A stretch of 64,000 nt of DNA from Bradyrhizobium symbiodeficiens (GTDB lineage Bacteria; Pseudomonadota; Alphaproteobacteria; Rhizobiales; Xanthobacteraceae), in contig NZ_CP029427.2 of the NCBI RefSeq assembly GCF_002266465.3, forward strand, positions 3,970,501 through 4,034,500, in the 5' to 3' direction. The notes below the pieces were generated by a model that saw only the letters and a program-made list of their open reading frames with translations, was not told the DNA's origin and searched no databases. A program made the position numbers and the translations under genes. This document shows, one piece after another, positions 36,163-45,236 of the stretch (positions are counted from its first letter, which is position 1; each line of letters begins with the position of its first letter).

Positions 36163-39100
36163 GAGGGCCTCCCGACAGCCATCGTTGCGATATCGAATCC
36201 GCCCAGGCTGGCGCGGATTTCATGCAGCGGCGCGCGAATGACGCAAACGACGCCTTCAGGCGCGAAGCGCAGATCGACATCGGCGCCGCCGAATTCGTGG
36301 GGCAGCCCCTGCTGAATCAGGCGGGTGCCGAACCCGCGCCGCGACGGCGGGGCCACGGCGGGACCGCCCAGCTCGGTCCAGCACAGCTCGAAGCGATCGT
36401 CGACCTTCCAGGCGAGGTCGACGGTTCCCGAACCGTTCGACAGGGCGCCATGCTTGACGGCGTTGGTCGCGAGCTCGTGCAACGCCATCGAGATGGCCAG
36501 TGCAGCCGAAGGCCGCATGCGCAGATCGGGCCCGCTGAAATTGAGCCTCGCACTCTCCGGCTCGGCATGCGCGGCGAGAGCCTCGGTCACGACCTCTCTC
36601 AGTTCCGCGGACTCCCAATTTTCCCTGACGAGCACATCGTGTGCCTTCGACAAGGCGATCAATCGCGCATCGAACGCCTTGCGCCCCTCCGCCAGGCTGG
36701 ATGCGTTGCGCAAGGTCTGGAGCGCGAACGACTGCACTGTCGTCAGCGTGTTCTTGACGCGGTGATTGAGCTCGTTGACCAGCAGTTCGCGATGGCGCTC
36801 CTGCCGCTTGCGCTCGGTGATGTCGATGGCCGCGCAGACCGCGCCCTGGAACACACCGGCGGCGTCGACGATCGGAGACGCCTGGAAGATCGCGGTGACC
36901 GAGGAGCCGTCTTCGAAGCAGAGCTCGAGTTCCTCGCCTGCGACTTCCTCGCCGCGGGCCGCGCGCTGCAGCGGCAGTTCGGACGTCTCGACCTGGACGC
37001 GATTGCGAAGGACGCGGCAGGCCGGACGTTCGCCCTCGGGCGCCGACAGCGACATGTTGGTATCGGGCCGGACCCGCAATAGCCGCGCTCCATAGGCATT
37101 GCCGAAAACCCGCTTCGCCTCGCGGTCGTGGGTGAACCAGACCGCGGTCGGCACGGTGCTGACGACAGCCTCCAGTCGCGCGGCCTGGCGGCGCTGGATC
37201 TCCTCGGCATCCCTGCGAATGCGCGCCAGCTGCAGATTGGCGCGCACCCGCGCCAACAATTCGCGCGCCGAGAACGGTTTGTTGACGTAGTCATCGGCGC
37301 CGGCCTCCAGCCCCTCGACGCGGGCCTCTTCGCCGGCGCGCGCCGACAACAGGATGACGGGCGATCCACGCAGATTGTCGTCGCGGCGCAATGCGCCAAG
37401 CAGCCCGATGCCGTCGAGGCGCGGCATCATGACGTCGGACAGGATAAGGTCGGGCCGATGGTGCCTCGCGGCGTCCAGCGCGCCCTGCCCGTCGGCGAAG
37501 GCCTCCACCCTGTAGCCTTGGGCTTCGAGCAGACGCTTGACATAGTTGCGCAGGTCGGTGTTGTCGTCCGCGAGGATGATGCGCTCGCCGCTGCCACGTG
37601 TGGAGGCGTCCGGCGTCTCGCTCGTGCTCTCCAGCGTGAGATCACCGCGCAGATCCATGGCGCCCTCATCCTGCGGCAGCCAGCGCAGCGCCTCCTGGAC
37701 ATAGGCTTCGACTCCGCTTCCGGTCGTCAGCGTCGTCGCAAGGCGGTCGGCAACACGTTCTGCCGGCAGATGAGCCGATCCGAACGGGATCGTAACAGTG
37801 AAAACGCTGCCGCGGCCGAATTCGCTCGCCACCGTGATGGCGCCGCCGTGCTGCTTGATCAGCTCGTGCACCAGCGCGAGCCCGATACCGCTGCCCTCGA
37901 ACGTGCGTCCCTTCGCTCCCTCGATGCGATGAAAGCGCTCGAACAGATGCGGCAGTTCGTCCGGGGGAATCCCCGTGCCGGTGTCACGCACGCGCAATTC
38001 GGCGGACTTGCCGTCGGCGCTGGTGCCCATCTCGACCGCGATCTCGCCCTCGAAGGTGAACTTGAACGCGTTGGACATCAGGTTGAGGACGATCTTCTCC
38101 CACATCTCGCGATCGACATGGACGTCGTGCGGCAGCGCCGGACAGGCGATGATCAGGCGCAAGCCGGCCCGATCGGTCGCCGAACGGAAGTTCGAGGCGA
38201 GTTCGGCGGTGAACGCGGCAAGATCGGTCGGGACGAAGCTCGCCCGCACCCGCCCCGCCTCGATGCGGGAGAAGTCGAGCAGGCTGTTCACCAGCCGCAG
38301 CAGGCGGAGCGAATTGCGATGCGCAACGTCGAGCCGCTCGCGCTGCACCTCAGGCAGCGACGTCAGCGAGGTATCGTTGAGCGCGTCCTCGATCGGTCCC
38401 AGCATCAGCGTCAGCGGGGTGCGGAACTCGTGGCTGATGTTGGAGAAGAACGTCGTCTTGGCGCGGTCGATCTCAGCCAGCGCCTCGGCACGTCGACGCT
38501 CCTCCTCGTAGGCCTGCGCATTGGCCAGGCTGGCGCCGATCTCGCCGGCCGCAAGTTCGAGAAAATTGCGATAGTCGTCGTCGAACAGCCGAAATGGATT
38601 GAGGCCGGCGACCAGCACCCCTTTGCGGGCCGTCTCGCCGCGGGCCGGGATGGGGATCACAGCCGCCTGCCGCGGCGGCACGTCCCATGCGCCGCGCGGA
38701 CATTCGGCCCCGAAGCGCGCGGCGAGATGGGAGACCACCTGCGGCTTCTGTTCGCGAATGACCTCGGCAAGCGGCCAGAGCGCCGGCCCCTCCAACGGGA
38801 GCTGCGCCAGCGCCGCGGGATGGTCGGCATCGATACCGCACCTGCCCACCAACGCGATCTCGCGCCCCTCGGGCTCGACCAGATAGATCAGCGCGAACGG
38901 CACGTCGCGCGAGTCCGTCGCGAGCGCCAGGCTCGATCGGCGGCAAGCCTCCTGAAGGCTGCGCGTTTCGGCGGTCGTCGCCGCAAGCTCGCGCAGCAGC
39001 GCAAGCTGCCGGTCGCCGATGACACGGCGCGTGTCGTCGGTATTGGCGCAGATGATGCCACCGACCAGACCGTCGTCATCGGGAATCGGACTGTAGGAGA

Positions 39101-39548
39101 AGGTGTAATAGGTCTCCTCCGGATAGCCGCTCCGCTCCATGATCAGAAGTTGCTCTTCGACGTAGGTGCCCTCGTCGCCTCCCATCGCGGTCGCGAGCAT
39201 CGGGCCGATGTCGGTCCAGATCTCGCGCCAGATTTCCGCAGTCGGCCGGCCCAGCGCCCAGGGATGCTTGCCGCCGATGATCGACTTGTAGGCGTCGTTG
39301 TAGAGATAGATCAGCTCCCGTCCCCAGCCGATCCAGATCGGCTGGCGCGAGGTCAGCATGATGCGCACGGCCGTCTTGAGGCTGCGCGGCCAGCTTTGCG
39401 GCTCTCCCAGCGGCGTGCTGGTCCAGTCGTGGGCGCGCATGCGTGCACCCATTTCTCCACCGCCTGAGAGGAAATCTGCGGGAGCCCTCGCCGTTGTTGG
39501 CTCGACAGCACTGTTCACTTGGGGCTCCGACGCACGCGACGCGCGCAC
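36159..39548 (-). CDS. Dual-kinase hybrid sensor (PAS-GAF-HisKA-HATPase-REC-PAS-HWE)
   Basis: 1129 residues if begun at the GTG at 39548; the conserved part starts by MGARMRAHDWTSTPLG, so ATG 39452 is also possible. Domains: PAS (about 45-170), GAF-like (200-345), HisKA with FFSNISHEFRTP (His373), HATPase (NLMSNAFKF, DTGTGIPPDE, GSGIGLALV), receiver (ILADDNTDLRN, Asp705 in LILSDVMMP), a second PAS (790-915) and a complete HWE/HisKA_2 kinase (VNELNHRVKNTLTTVQ, His929). Two independent kinase cores in one soluble protein are unusual. No membrane helix is present, so it senses a cytoplasmic signal, perhaps redox or light through PAS/GAF. Confidence 0.93.
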   Translation of the reverse strand: MRASRASEPQVNSAVEPTTARAPADFLSGGGEMGARMRAHDWTSTPLGEPQSWPRSLKTAVRIMLTSRQPIWIGWGRELIYLYNDAYKSIIGGKHPWALGRPTAEIWREIWTDIGPMLATAMGGDEGTYVEEQLLIMERSGYPEETYYTFSYSPIPDDDGLVGGIICANTDDTRRVIGDRQLALLRELAATTAETRSLQEACRRSSLALATDSRDVPFALIYLVEPEGREIALVGRCGIDADHPAALAQLPLEGPALWPLAEVIREQKPQVVSHLAARFGAECPRGAWDVPPRQAAVIPIPARGETARKGVLVAGLNPFRLFDDDYRNFLELAAGEIGASLANAQAYEEERRRAEALAEIDRAKTTFFSNISHEFRTPLTLMLGPIEDALNDTSLTSLPEVQRERLDVAHRNSLRLLRLVNSLLDFSRIEAGRVRASFVPTDLAAFTAELASNFRSATDRAGLRLIIACPALPHDVHVDREMWEKIVLNLMSNAFKFTFEGEIAVEMGTSADGKSAELRVRDTGTGIPPDELPHLFERFHRIEGAKGRTFEGSGIGLALVHELIKQHGGAITVASEFGRGSVFTVTIPFGSAHLPAERVADRLATTLTTGSGVEAYVQEALRWLPQDEGAMDLRGDLTLESTSETPDASTRGSGERIILADDNTDLRNYVKRLLEAQGYRVEAFADGQGALDAARHHRPDLILSDVMMPRLDGIGLLGALRRDDNLRGSPVILLSARAGEEARVEGLEAGADDYVNKPFSARELLARVRANLQLARIRRDAEEIQRRQAARLEAVVSTVPTAVWFTHDREAKRVFGNAYGARLLRVRPDTNMSLSAPEGERPACRVLRNRVQVETSELPLQRAARGEEVAGEELELCFEDGSSVTAIFQASPIVDAAGVFQGAVCAAIDITERKRQERHRELLVNELNHRVKNTLTTVQSFALQTLRNASSLAEGRKAFDARLIALSKAHDVLVRENWESAELREVVTEALAAHAEPESARLNFSGPDLRMRPSAALAISMALHELATNAVKHGALSNGSGTVDLAWKVDDRFELCWTELGGPAVAPPSRRGFGTRLIQQGLPHEFGGADVDLRFAPEGVVCVIRAPLHEIRASLGGFDIATMAVGRPS

Positions 39549-39555
39549 GCAATTG

Positions 39556-39780
39556 TCACTGGGCCGATTGCCTTGGCGAACCGGTCTTGATCACCGCCCG
39601 TTCACCGGCATCGACCAGCTGGCCGATCCCGGTCCGTCCCGCGAGCGCGCAGCGGACGATGCTCTCCGCAACCGACCGGCGGAAACCGTGATCCTCGCCC
39701 GCCGGACGATCGCGGCAGATCCGATCAAGCGCCAACTTCATGTTGATCCGCGTCCGGGTGTCGAAATGCTCGCCGATCAT
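39556..39780 (-). CDS. Small conserved hypothetical protein (74 aa)
   Basis: MIGEHFDTRTRINMKLALDRICRDRP, then SVAESIVRCALAGRTGIGQLVDAGERAV. This matches a pattern I recall in many short Bradyrhizobium/Rhodopseudomonas proteins (RIEMNVALERAC, RKRVAKAI, CAKAGHTTLGEL). Helical and soluble, function unknown. It lies immediately upstream of the sensor kinase on the same strand and may share its transcript. Confidence 0.7.
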   Translation of the reverse strand: MIGEHFDTRTRINMKLALDRICRDRPAGEDHGFRRSVAESIVRCALAGRTGIGQLVDAGERAVIKTGSPRQSAQ

Positions 39781-39866
39781 TCGTCCGGCCCCTCACGTTG
39801 ATATCCCGGCACAAAACGTTCGAGGGGCCGGTCGGGTTCCATCCGGAAAGTCGAACCAGCCGCCGG

Positions 39867-40124
39867 TCAGGCTCGCCCTCGGGAACGCTGGGCCTGGGCC
39901 CACGCGACAGCGACGTCGCGGGGCGGCACATCGACGCGCTTGATGGGGGTCAATTCGCCGGAGGCCGAGACAATCGCGGTCTCCTCGCGGTGGCAGCGCG
40001 TACAGACGAAGCGGACCTCGTGCGGGGTGGCCATCCAGCTCGACCGCTTCACATTGGCCGCCATCGGCCATGCATTGCAATACGAGCACGACACCAGAAA
40101 TCGACCGGGATCGAGCATACCCAT
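39867..40124 (-). CDS. Small zinc-ribbon protein
   Basis: 85 residues from the internal ATG at 40124 (MGMLDPGRFLVSCSYCNAWPM); the frame is open to 40214. Two CxxC knuckles, CSYC and CTRC, about 30 residues apart, predict a structural zinc site. The second half (HREETAIVSASGELTPIKRVDVPPRDVAVAWAQ) has no known domain. Function unknown; similar short two-knuckle proteins are common in this group. Confidence 0.7.
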   Translation of the reverse strand: MGMLDPGRFLVSCSYCNAWPMAANVKRSSWMATPHEVRFVCTRCHREETAIVSASGELTPIKRVDVPPRDVAVAWAQAQRSRGRA

Positions 40125-40226
40125 TTCCGTCGGACTCCGCGTCCTGCCTGCCCCCTCAATGATTGGCCCATGTGAATCGTTCCGGTGCCCGAGCACCGCC
40201 GCCGGGAGTGCCACGAGAACGGCAGC

Positions 40227-40436
40227 TCAGCGCGCGCCCTTGAGGGTGCAGGAGGTGGTACAGGTGACCGTGGTGCCGCGATCGCACGATTTGCAGGCAC
40301 TGACGCACTGGTTCAAGTCGCGGGGATTATAGCTGGTATTCCGCAGCGGACAGATCGACGTCGAGCCGGTGATGTCCTGCTCCCGGTCGCAGGCCGCCGT
40401 CATGAGCGCAATGATGATCACGGCAACGAGGCGCAT
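40227..40436 (-). CDS. Small cysteine-rich lipoprotein
   Basis: 69 residues with a signal sequence and lipobox (AVIIIALMTAAC), cleaved before Cys16, leaving a mature peptide with seven further cysteines (ICPLRN, QCVSACKSC, VTCTTSC). Many cysteines after a lipobox suggest disulfides or metal binding in the periplasm. No family recognised. Confidence 0.7.
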   Translation of the reverse strand: MRLVAVIIIALMTAACDREQDITGSTSICPLRNTSYNPRDLNQCVSACKSCDRGTTVTCTTSCTLKGAR

Positions 40437-40582
40437 GGGATTGGCCTGTCAGGATGGCGATGACGTTCACGGGGTGCGCTGCATTGCAACGAAGCCCCGG
40501 CATTCCCACTGCGAGCAATCGAGAAACGCGACGCTCACACGCAGGATGCGCGCCAAACCTTAAGAACGGATTGCAGCCGGCG

Positions 40583-40762
40583 TCAGGCCGCAGCGGCCTT
40601 GGCCGCGATCGCCTGCCGCATGTCCACCGCCAGCTGACGGTATTGCTCCGAAAGCTTCAGATAGAACTCGCGCTTGGTGCTGTCGGTGGCGAGCTTGGCG
40701 ATCAGCTCACATTCGGCGGTGAGCGTCTCGAACCGTTCCAGCCTGTCCTCAAGATGTGTCAT
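40583..40762 (-). CDS. Small conserved helical protein (59 aa)
   Basis: Start chosen at ATG 40762 (MTHLEDRLERFETLTAEC); an upstream in-frame start at 40798 adds 12 unlikely residues. The sequence is one or two amphipathic helices (ETLTAECELIAKLATDS, REFYLKLSEQYRQLAVDMRQ), a pattern I recall as recurring, often in several copies, in Bradyrhizobium genomes. Function unknown. Next to the cyclase gene, same strand. Confidence 0.7.
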   Translation of the reverse strand: MTHLEDRLERFETLTAECELIAKLATDSTKREFYLKLSEQYRQLAVDMRQAIAAKAAAA

Positions 40763-40867
40763 CGGCGTGTCCCCATCAAACGCCTCAAGGACACCCAACC
40801 TAGGCCCGGGAAATAGGTCACGGCGAACATCGTTATCGAGCAGAATGAATTTTTCCGGTGCGACAGC

Positions 40868-42625
40868 CTATTTGCTGTCCAGCCGCCAGGCGCCGTCCCA
40901 TCCTTCGTCGGGCGGGCTCGCCTCGAACTGCGCGATGCGGCCGAGCATAATGCGCGAGGGGCCGTCGCCGGGCACGGCTTCGAGCGCGGCACTGAAGGCG
41001 GCGCGCGCCTCGTCGAAACGCCGGGCACGATAGGCGGCGAGCCCTTCGGCATAGTGCGCGCGCAGGCCGTCCCGTGCGCCGGTGAGCGCGCCCGCCCGCG
41101 CCATCACCTCGTAGATCGCCTGCGGAGCGCTCTGGCCGGCGACCGCCAGACGATCGATCTCGCGCAGCTCGAGCCGCGATCCGATCGCCTCGGCCGTGGC
41201 CTGCGAGATCAGGATGCGGGTGCCGTAGACCTTGTTGACGGCCTCCAGCCGCGACGCCAGGTTCACGGCATCGCCCATCACGGTGAAGCTCATCATCAGC
41301 TCGGAGCCGATGCTGCCGGTCAGGACCTCGCCGGTGGCGATGCCGATCCGCAAATCGCACGGCGCGGGCATCGCGCGAATGCCGAGCAGGTCGGGCAGCT
41401 GACGCTGCAGCGCGGGGACCTGGTCGGCCATCTCGATTGCCGCAACGGCGGCAAGCAGAGCCTGCTCGTCCTCCTCGACGAAGGGCGGGCCCCAATAGGA
41501 CATGATCGCGTCGCCGATATATTTGTCGATGATGCCGCGATTGCTCCTGACGGGTGCGGACATCACCGTGAGATAGTGGTTCATCACCTTGACGAGGCCG
41601 CGCGGGGTCATGCCCTCGCTCATCGCGGTGAAGCCGCTCATGTCGCAGAACATGATGGTCATGACGCGGCGCTCGCCGTCGATGGCGACCTCGGGCCGGT
41701 CGATCAGGCCCTGCACCACCTTGGGATCGATGTAGCGGCCGAAGGTCTCGCGGATGCGCTCATTGTGCCTGAGCTGCTCGGTCATGCGGTTGAACGCCGC
41801 GGCAAGCTCGCCGATCTCGTCCTGCGTGGAGACGGTGATCGACTTGTCGAAGCGGCCCGCCTCGACCTCGCGGGCTCCGGCGAGCAGCAGCCGCACCGGC
41901 CGCGTGATGCCGCTGGACACCAGAAGCGCGAAGGCGAAGCCGACGATCGCCGCGAGCAACGTGACGACGCCCGAAATGACGATGGCCTGATGCTGGCGGC
42001 TGATCACCTGCGACGTCGAGAAGAAGACCTGGGTCAGCATTTCGGCGCGGATCGCATCGACCCTCTGGTCGAACGCATTGCGCTGCGTATCGAGGTGTTC
42101 CAGCGTGGCCCGGGCCTCGGCCATGTCCCTGGCCTCAATCTGCTTGAGCAGCTTCGCATTGCCCTCGTCCAGATCGCGCCGCAGCTCGGTGACGGCGGTT
42201 TCGATGCGAACGTCGATCCGCCCCAGCGCGGCATTGTCGGAATACGTCCTGGGATCGTCGATGATCGCGTTGATGAGCTTGCGCGCGGTCTCGGCCTCCT
42301 CCTCGAACTTGCGGTCCAGTGCCTCGAAGTCACGAAGCCGCGCCGCATAGGCCTCCTCGTCCGACTGCGCGCCCATCCTGGTCATGACCATCCGCCGCAG
42401 CGCCAGCGCCCGCTCCAGCGAGCGGACGTTGGCGCGGGCCAGATGGCTATAGGCCGGGATGTAGCGGTTGGTCAGCTCGTCCAGCAGGACGCCGACCTGG
42501 CTCGACATCACCATCGACAGGATCGAGGTGACCAGCATCAGGACGATCAATCCGAGGGCGATGCCGACGATCTTGCGCCGGATCGACTGGTTGAAAATCG
42601 GCATAGGTGCGGGAGCAATGGCCAA
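40868..42625 (-). CDS. Membrane adenylate/guanylate cyclase with HAMP domain
   Basis: 585 residues from the TTG at 42625, or 578 from the ATG at 42604 (MPIFNQSIRRK). An N-terminal membrane helix, a periplasmic four-helix sensor region (about 45-215), a second helix (IVISGVVTLLAAIVGFAFALLV), HAMP, then a class III cyclase domain: MTIMFCDMSGFTAMSE (metal Asp), IIDKYIGDAIMSYWG (second Asp), GIATGEVLTGSIGS and MGDAVNLASRLE. A C-terminal helical extension (YAEGLAAYRARRFDEARAAF) looks like one or two TPR units. Substrate specificity (ATP or GTP) is not decided by eye. Confidence 0.93.
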   Translation of the reverse strand: MAIAPAPMPIFNQSIRRKIVGIALGLIVLMLVTSILSMVMSSQVGVLLDELTNRYIPAYSHLARANVRSLERALALRRMVMTRMGAQSDEEAYAARLRDFEALDRKFEEEAETARKLINAIIDDPRTYSDNAALGRIDVRIETAVTELRRDLDEGNAKLLKQIEARDMAEARATLEHLDTQRNAFDQRVDAIRAEMLTQVFFSTSQVISRQHQAIVISGVVTLLAAIVGFAFALLVSSGITRPVRLLLAGAREVEAGRFDKSITVSTQDEIGELAAAFNRMTEQLRHNERIRETFGRYIDPKVVQGLIDRPEVAIDGERRVMTIMFCDMSGFTAMSEGMTPRGLVKVMNHYLTVMSAPVRSNRGIIDKYIGDAIMSYWGPPFVEEDEQALLAAVAAIEMADQVPALQRQLPDLLGIRAMPAPCDLRIGIATGEVLTGSIGSELMMSFTVMGDAVNLASRLEAVNKVYGTRILISQATAEAIGSRLELREIDRLAVAGQSAPQAIYEVMARAGALTGARDGLRAHYAEGLAAYRARRFDEARAAFSAALEAVPGDGPSRIMLGRIAQFEASPPDEGWDGAWRLDSK

Positions 42626-42928
42626 GAGGATGGAACTGGGAACTCAATACACCGGATTTGGCCGCGGGAACATGGCGCATCTGCCCGCCCGTGACGTCGT
42701 GAGCCCCTGGAAGTCGCGACACGACCCGAATGCGTTAACGAAGGTTAAAGGCGCTGCCTTTTCCGCGTTTTCGGAAGCTCCCCAGTTCCAATCCGTATTT
42801 TGCCGCATTGTTGCGACAGCGTGAGGAATGCGAAACGATGTCATGGCATCGTTTTTGGTGTCTTTGATTCTCAAGCCGCCTGTCGTCGCGGACCTTGGTT
42901 TGTAGTGGTTTCGCAGGGGGACCATGGA
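42626..42928. other. Divergent promoter region between cyclase and transglycosylase
   Basis: 303 bases between two divergently transcribed genes. No hairpin, repeat or clear sigma-factor boxes are seen. An AT-richer patch around 42835-42870 is the best candidate for the plus-strand promoter. Confidence 0.4.
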
Positions 42929-45115
42929 ATGAACCAGTGCCTACGCTCGCTCGCGTGTCTCGTTGCCGTCGCCGCAATGGCCCTCCTTCCCACCGAACTG
43001 GCGGCGAAGAGCAGCCACAAATCGTCCGCGTCGAAGAAGTCGCACGAGGCGAAGGCCGGCAAGCAGCGTCATGCCGCGGCCAGATCTTCGGCGGTGAAAT
43101 CCCGCCATGGCAAGCATGCCGAGGCCAAGCGCAAGTCGAAGAAGACCGACGAGGCGCCCTCGGACAAGCCGGCACCGCCGCCTCTGACCGGCGACCTCGC
43201 CGCGCTGAAGGATGCGATCGACCTCGCGCGCAAGGGCAAAACGGATGATGCGAGCGCGGCGCGCGACCGCATCATCGATCCCGCCGGCCAGAAGGTCGCC
43301 GACTGGTTCATGCTACGCCATTCCGATAGCACGGCGAATTTCAAGCGTTATGCCGCCTTCCTCGCCGCCAGTCCGGACTGGCCGAGCCGCACCCTGCTGC
43401 GCCGGCGCGCCGAAGCCCGGCTTTGGCAGGAGAAGAGCGACGCCGCCACCGTGCACAAATTCACCATGGACCGGCCGATCAGCGCCAAGGGCAAGTTCGC
43501 CCTCGCCCGCGTGCTGCTCACGGAAGGCGATACCGACAGGGCCACGCGCCTCGTGCGCGAGGCCTGGCGCACCGACGAATTGTCCGAGCGCAGCGAGGAA
43601 GACGCTTACGAGGCGTTCCGCGATCTCCTCACCGCCGAGGATCATCGTGCCCGCATGGACAAGCGGCTCGGCGCCAAGGACTATGCCGGTGCGCGGCGCG
43701 CCGCAAAACGGCTCGGCGAGGATGCGCTGGCGATCGTCAAGGCGTGCGCCGCCGTCACCGGCAAGGCCAGCAAGGCCAAGGATGATCTCGAGGACGTCCC
43801 GGCCGAAGCGCGCCGCGATCTCGGCTATGTGATGTGCCGCGCCCAATGGCACCTGCAGAAGGACCGCATCGACGACGCCGCCGAATTGATCCTGGCCGCC
43901 GCACCCGACACCATGGCCTCCCAGGACACCGATGCCTGGTGGCGCGAGCGTCGCATGCTCGCACGCAAGCTGCTCGACCAGGGCAAGTTCAAAGCGGCGT
44001 ATGACGTGGTGCGCACCGCGGCGGTGCCCGAGAAGGAAGTCTACCGCGTCGATTATCATTTCATGTGCGGCTGGATTGCGCTGCGCTTCCTTCGGGATCC
44101 CCAGGCGTCGATGGCGCACTTCGCCGCCATCGACGAAGGCTCGGCCAATCCGATCGCACTGTCGCGTGCCAATTACTGGCGCGGCCGTGCCGCCGAGGCG
44201 ATGGGTGCGACCGCCGATGCGCGCCTGAGCTACCGGGCGGCCGCGCGCTATCCGACCGCCTATTACGGCCAGCTCGCGCGCGCCAAGCTGGGCCTCGACC
44301 GCATCGAGCTGCGGCCGCCCTCACCCGTGCTGGCCGCGCTGGACACCCCGGCCGCGGACGAACGCGTGCGTGCCGCCGGCATGCTCTACGGCATCGGCGA
44401 GCGTGACACGGTGTTTTACTACGCCGAGGATTTCGCCCGGGAGAGCACCGACGTCGCGGCCCTCGAAGCCCTCGGCGCGCTCGCCGGACAGCGCAACGAC
44501 GCGCGCGTCATGCTGGAGGTCGGCAAGTCGGCGCTGGCGCGCGGCCTCGCGCTGGACCATTACGCCTTCCCGACCATCGGCATCCCCGCGCACCAGCAGG
44601 TCGCACCCGCGATCGAGACCAGCGTGATCTATTCGGTGGCGCGCACCGAAAGCTCGTTCGACCAGCGCGACAAGTCGGCGGCCAACGCGGTCGGGCTGAT
44701 GCAGGTGACGCCCGAAGCCGGCCGCGACACCGCCAAGCGCTTCGGCCTGACCTATGATTGGGACAAGATGGTCTCCGATCCCGTCTACAACACGCAAATG
44801 GGCGCGGCCGAGCTCAGCGCGCTGCTGTCGGAATATCGCGGCAACCAGATCATGACCTTCGCCGGCTACAATGCCGGCCGCGGCCGCGTGCGCGAATGGG
44901 TGCAGGCCCGCGGCGACCCCAGGGATCCCAATGTCGATCCGGTCGACTGGGTCGAGCGTATCCCGCTGTCGGAGACGCGCAATTACGTCCAGCGCGTGAT
45001 GGAGAACGTGCTGGTGTACCGCGCCCGGTTCGAGGGCGGCAGCATGGTCGCCGGCAAGAGCGACGAGCGCGTGGTGACGAAGGACGCCGCTGCCGTGGCG
45101 ACGCCGGCGGAATAA
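42929..45115 (+). CDS. Soluble lytic murein transglycosylase (Slt70-type)
   Basis: 728 residues from the ATG at 42929 (MNQCLRSLACLVAVAAMALLP), with CAGGGGG upstream. Signal peptide, then a very basic Lys/Ser/His-rich linker (about residues 25-75), a long alpha-superhelical U-domain, and the C-terminal catalytic lysozyme-like domain: VIYSVARTESSFD with the catalytic Glu, SAANAVGLMQVTPEAG, and MTFAGYNAGRGRVREWV. It cleaves the glycan strand to give anhydro-muropeptides, the substrates that NagZ later processes. The basic linker may bind peptidoglycan or other anionic polymers. Confidence 0.95.
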   Translation: MNQCLRSLACLVAVAAMALLPTELAAKSSHKSSASKKSHEAKAGKQRHAAARSSAVKSRHGKHAEAKRKSKKTDEAPSDKPAPPPLTGDLAALKDAIDLARKGKTDDASAARDRIIDPAGQKVADWFMLRHSDSTANFKRYAAFLAASPDWPSRTLLRRRAEARLWQEKSDAATVHKFTMDRPISAKGKFALARVLLTEGDTDRATRLVREAWRTDELSERSEEDAYEAFRDLLTAEDHRARMDKRLGAKDYAGARRAAKRLGEDALAIVKACAAVTGKASKAKDDLEDVPAEARRDLGYVMCRAQWHLQKDRIDDAAELILAAAPDTMASQDTDAWWRERRMLARKLLDQGKFKAAYDVVRTAAVPEKEVYRVDYHFMCGWIALRFLRDPQASMAHFAAIDEGSANPIALSRANYWRGRAAEAMGATADARLSYRAAARYPTAYYGQLARAKLGLDRIELRPPSPVLAALDTPAADERVRAAGMLYGIGERDTVFYYAEDFARESTDVAALEALGALAGQRNDARVMLEVGKSALARGLALDHYAFPTIGIPAHQQVAPAIETSVIYSVARTESSFDQRDKSAANAVGLMQVTPEAGRDTAKRFGLTYDWDKMVSDPVYNTQMGAAELSALLSEYRGNQIMTFAGYNAGRGRVREWVQARGDPRDPNVDPVDWVERIPLSETRNYVQRVMENVLVYRARFEGGSMVAGKSDERVVTKDAAAVATPAE

Positions 45116-45125
45116 ACACCGGTGT

Positions 45126-45216
45126 CGTAGGGTGGGCAAAGGCGCACTTGCGCCGTGCCCACCAACCTCTCAGATGAATCAGGATGGTGGGCACGCTGCG
45201 CTTTGCTCACCCTACG
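45126..45216. repeat. Palindromic repeat (family D)
   Basis: CGTAGGGTGGGCAAAGGCGC...GTGCCCACC and GGTGGGCACGC...TTTGCTCACCCTACG form a 91-base imperfect inverted repeat between two convergent genes, where it could terminate both. Confidence 0.75.
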
Positions 45217-45236
45217 AGATCTACGCACCTCGGCCC

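Noticed and set aside
37128..39467. 779-residue plus-strand frame antisense to the dual-kinase sensor
   Set aside because: Shadow frame; the sensor kinase domains are unambiguous.
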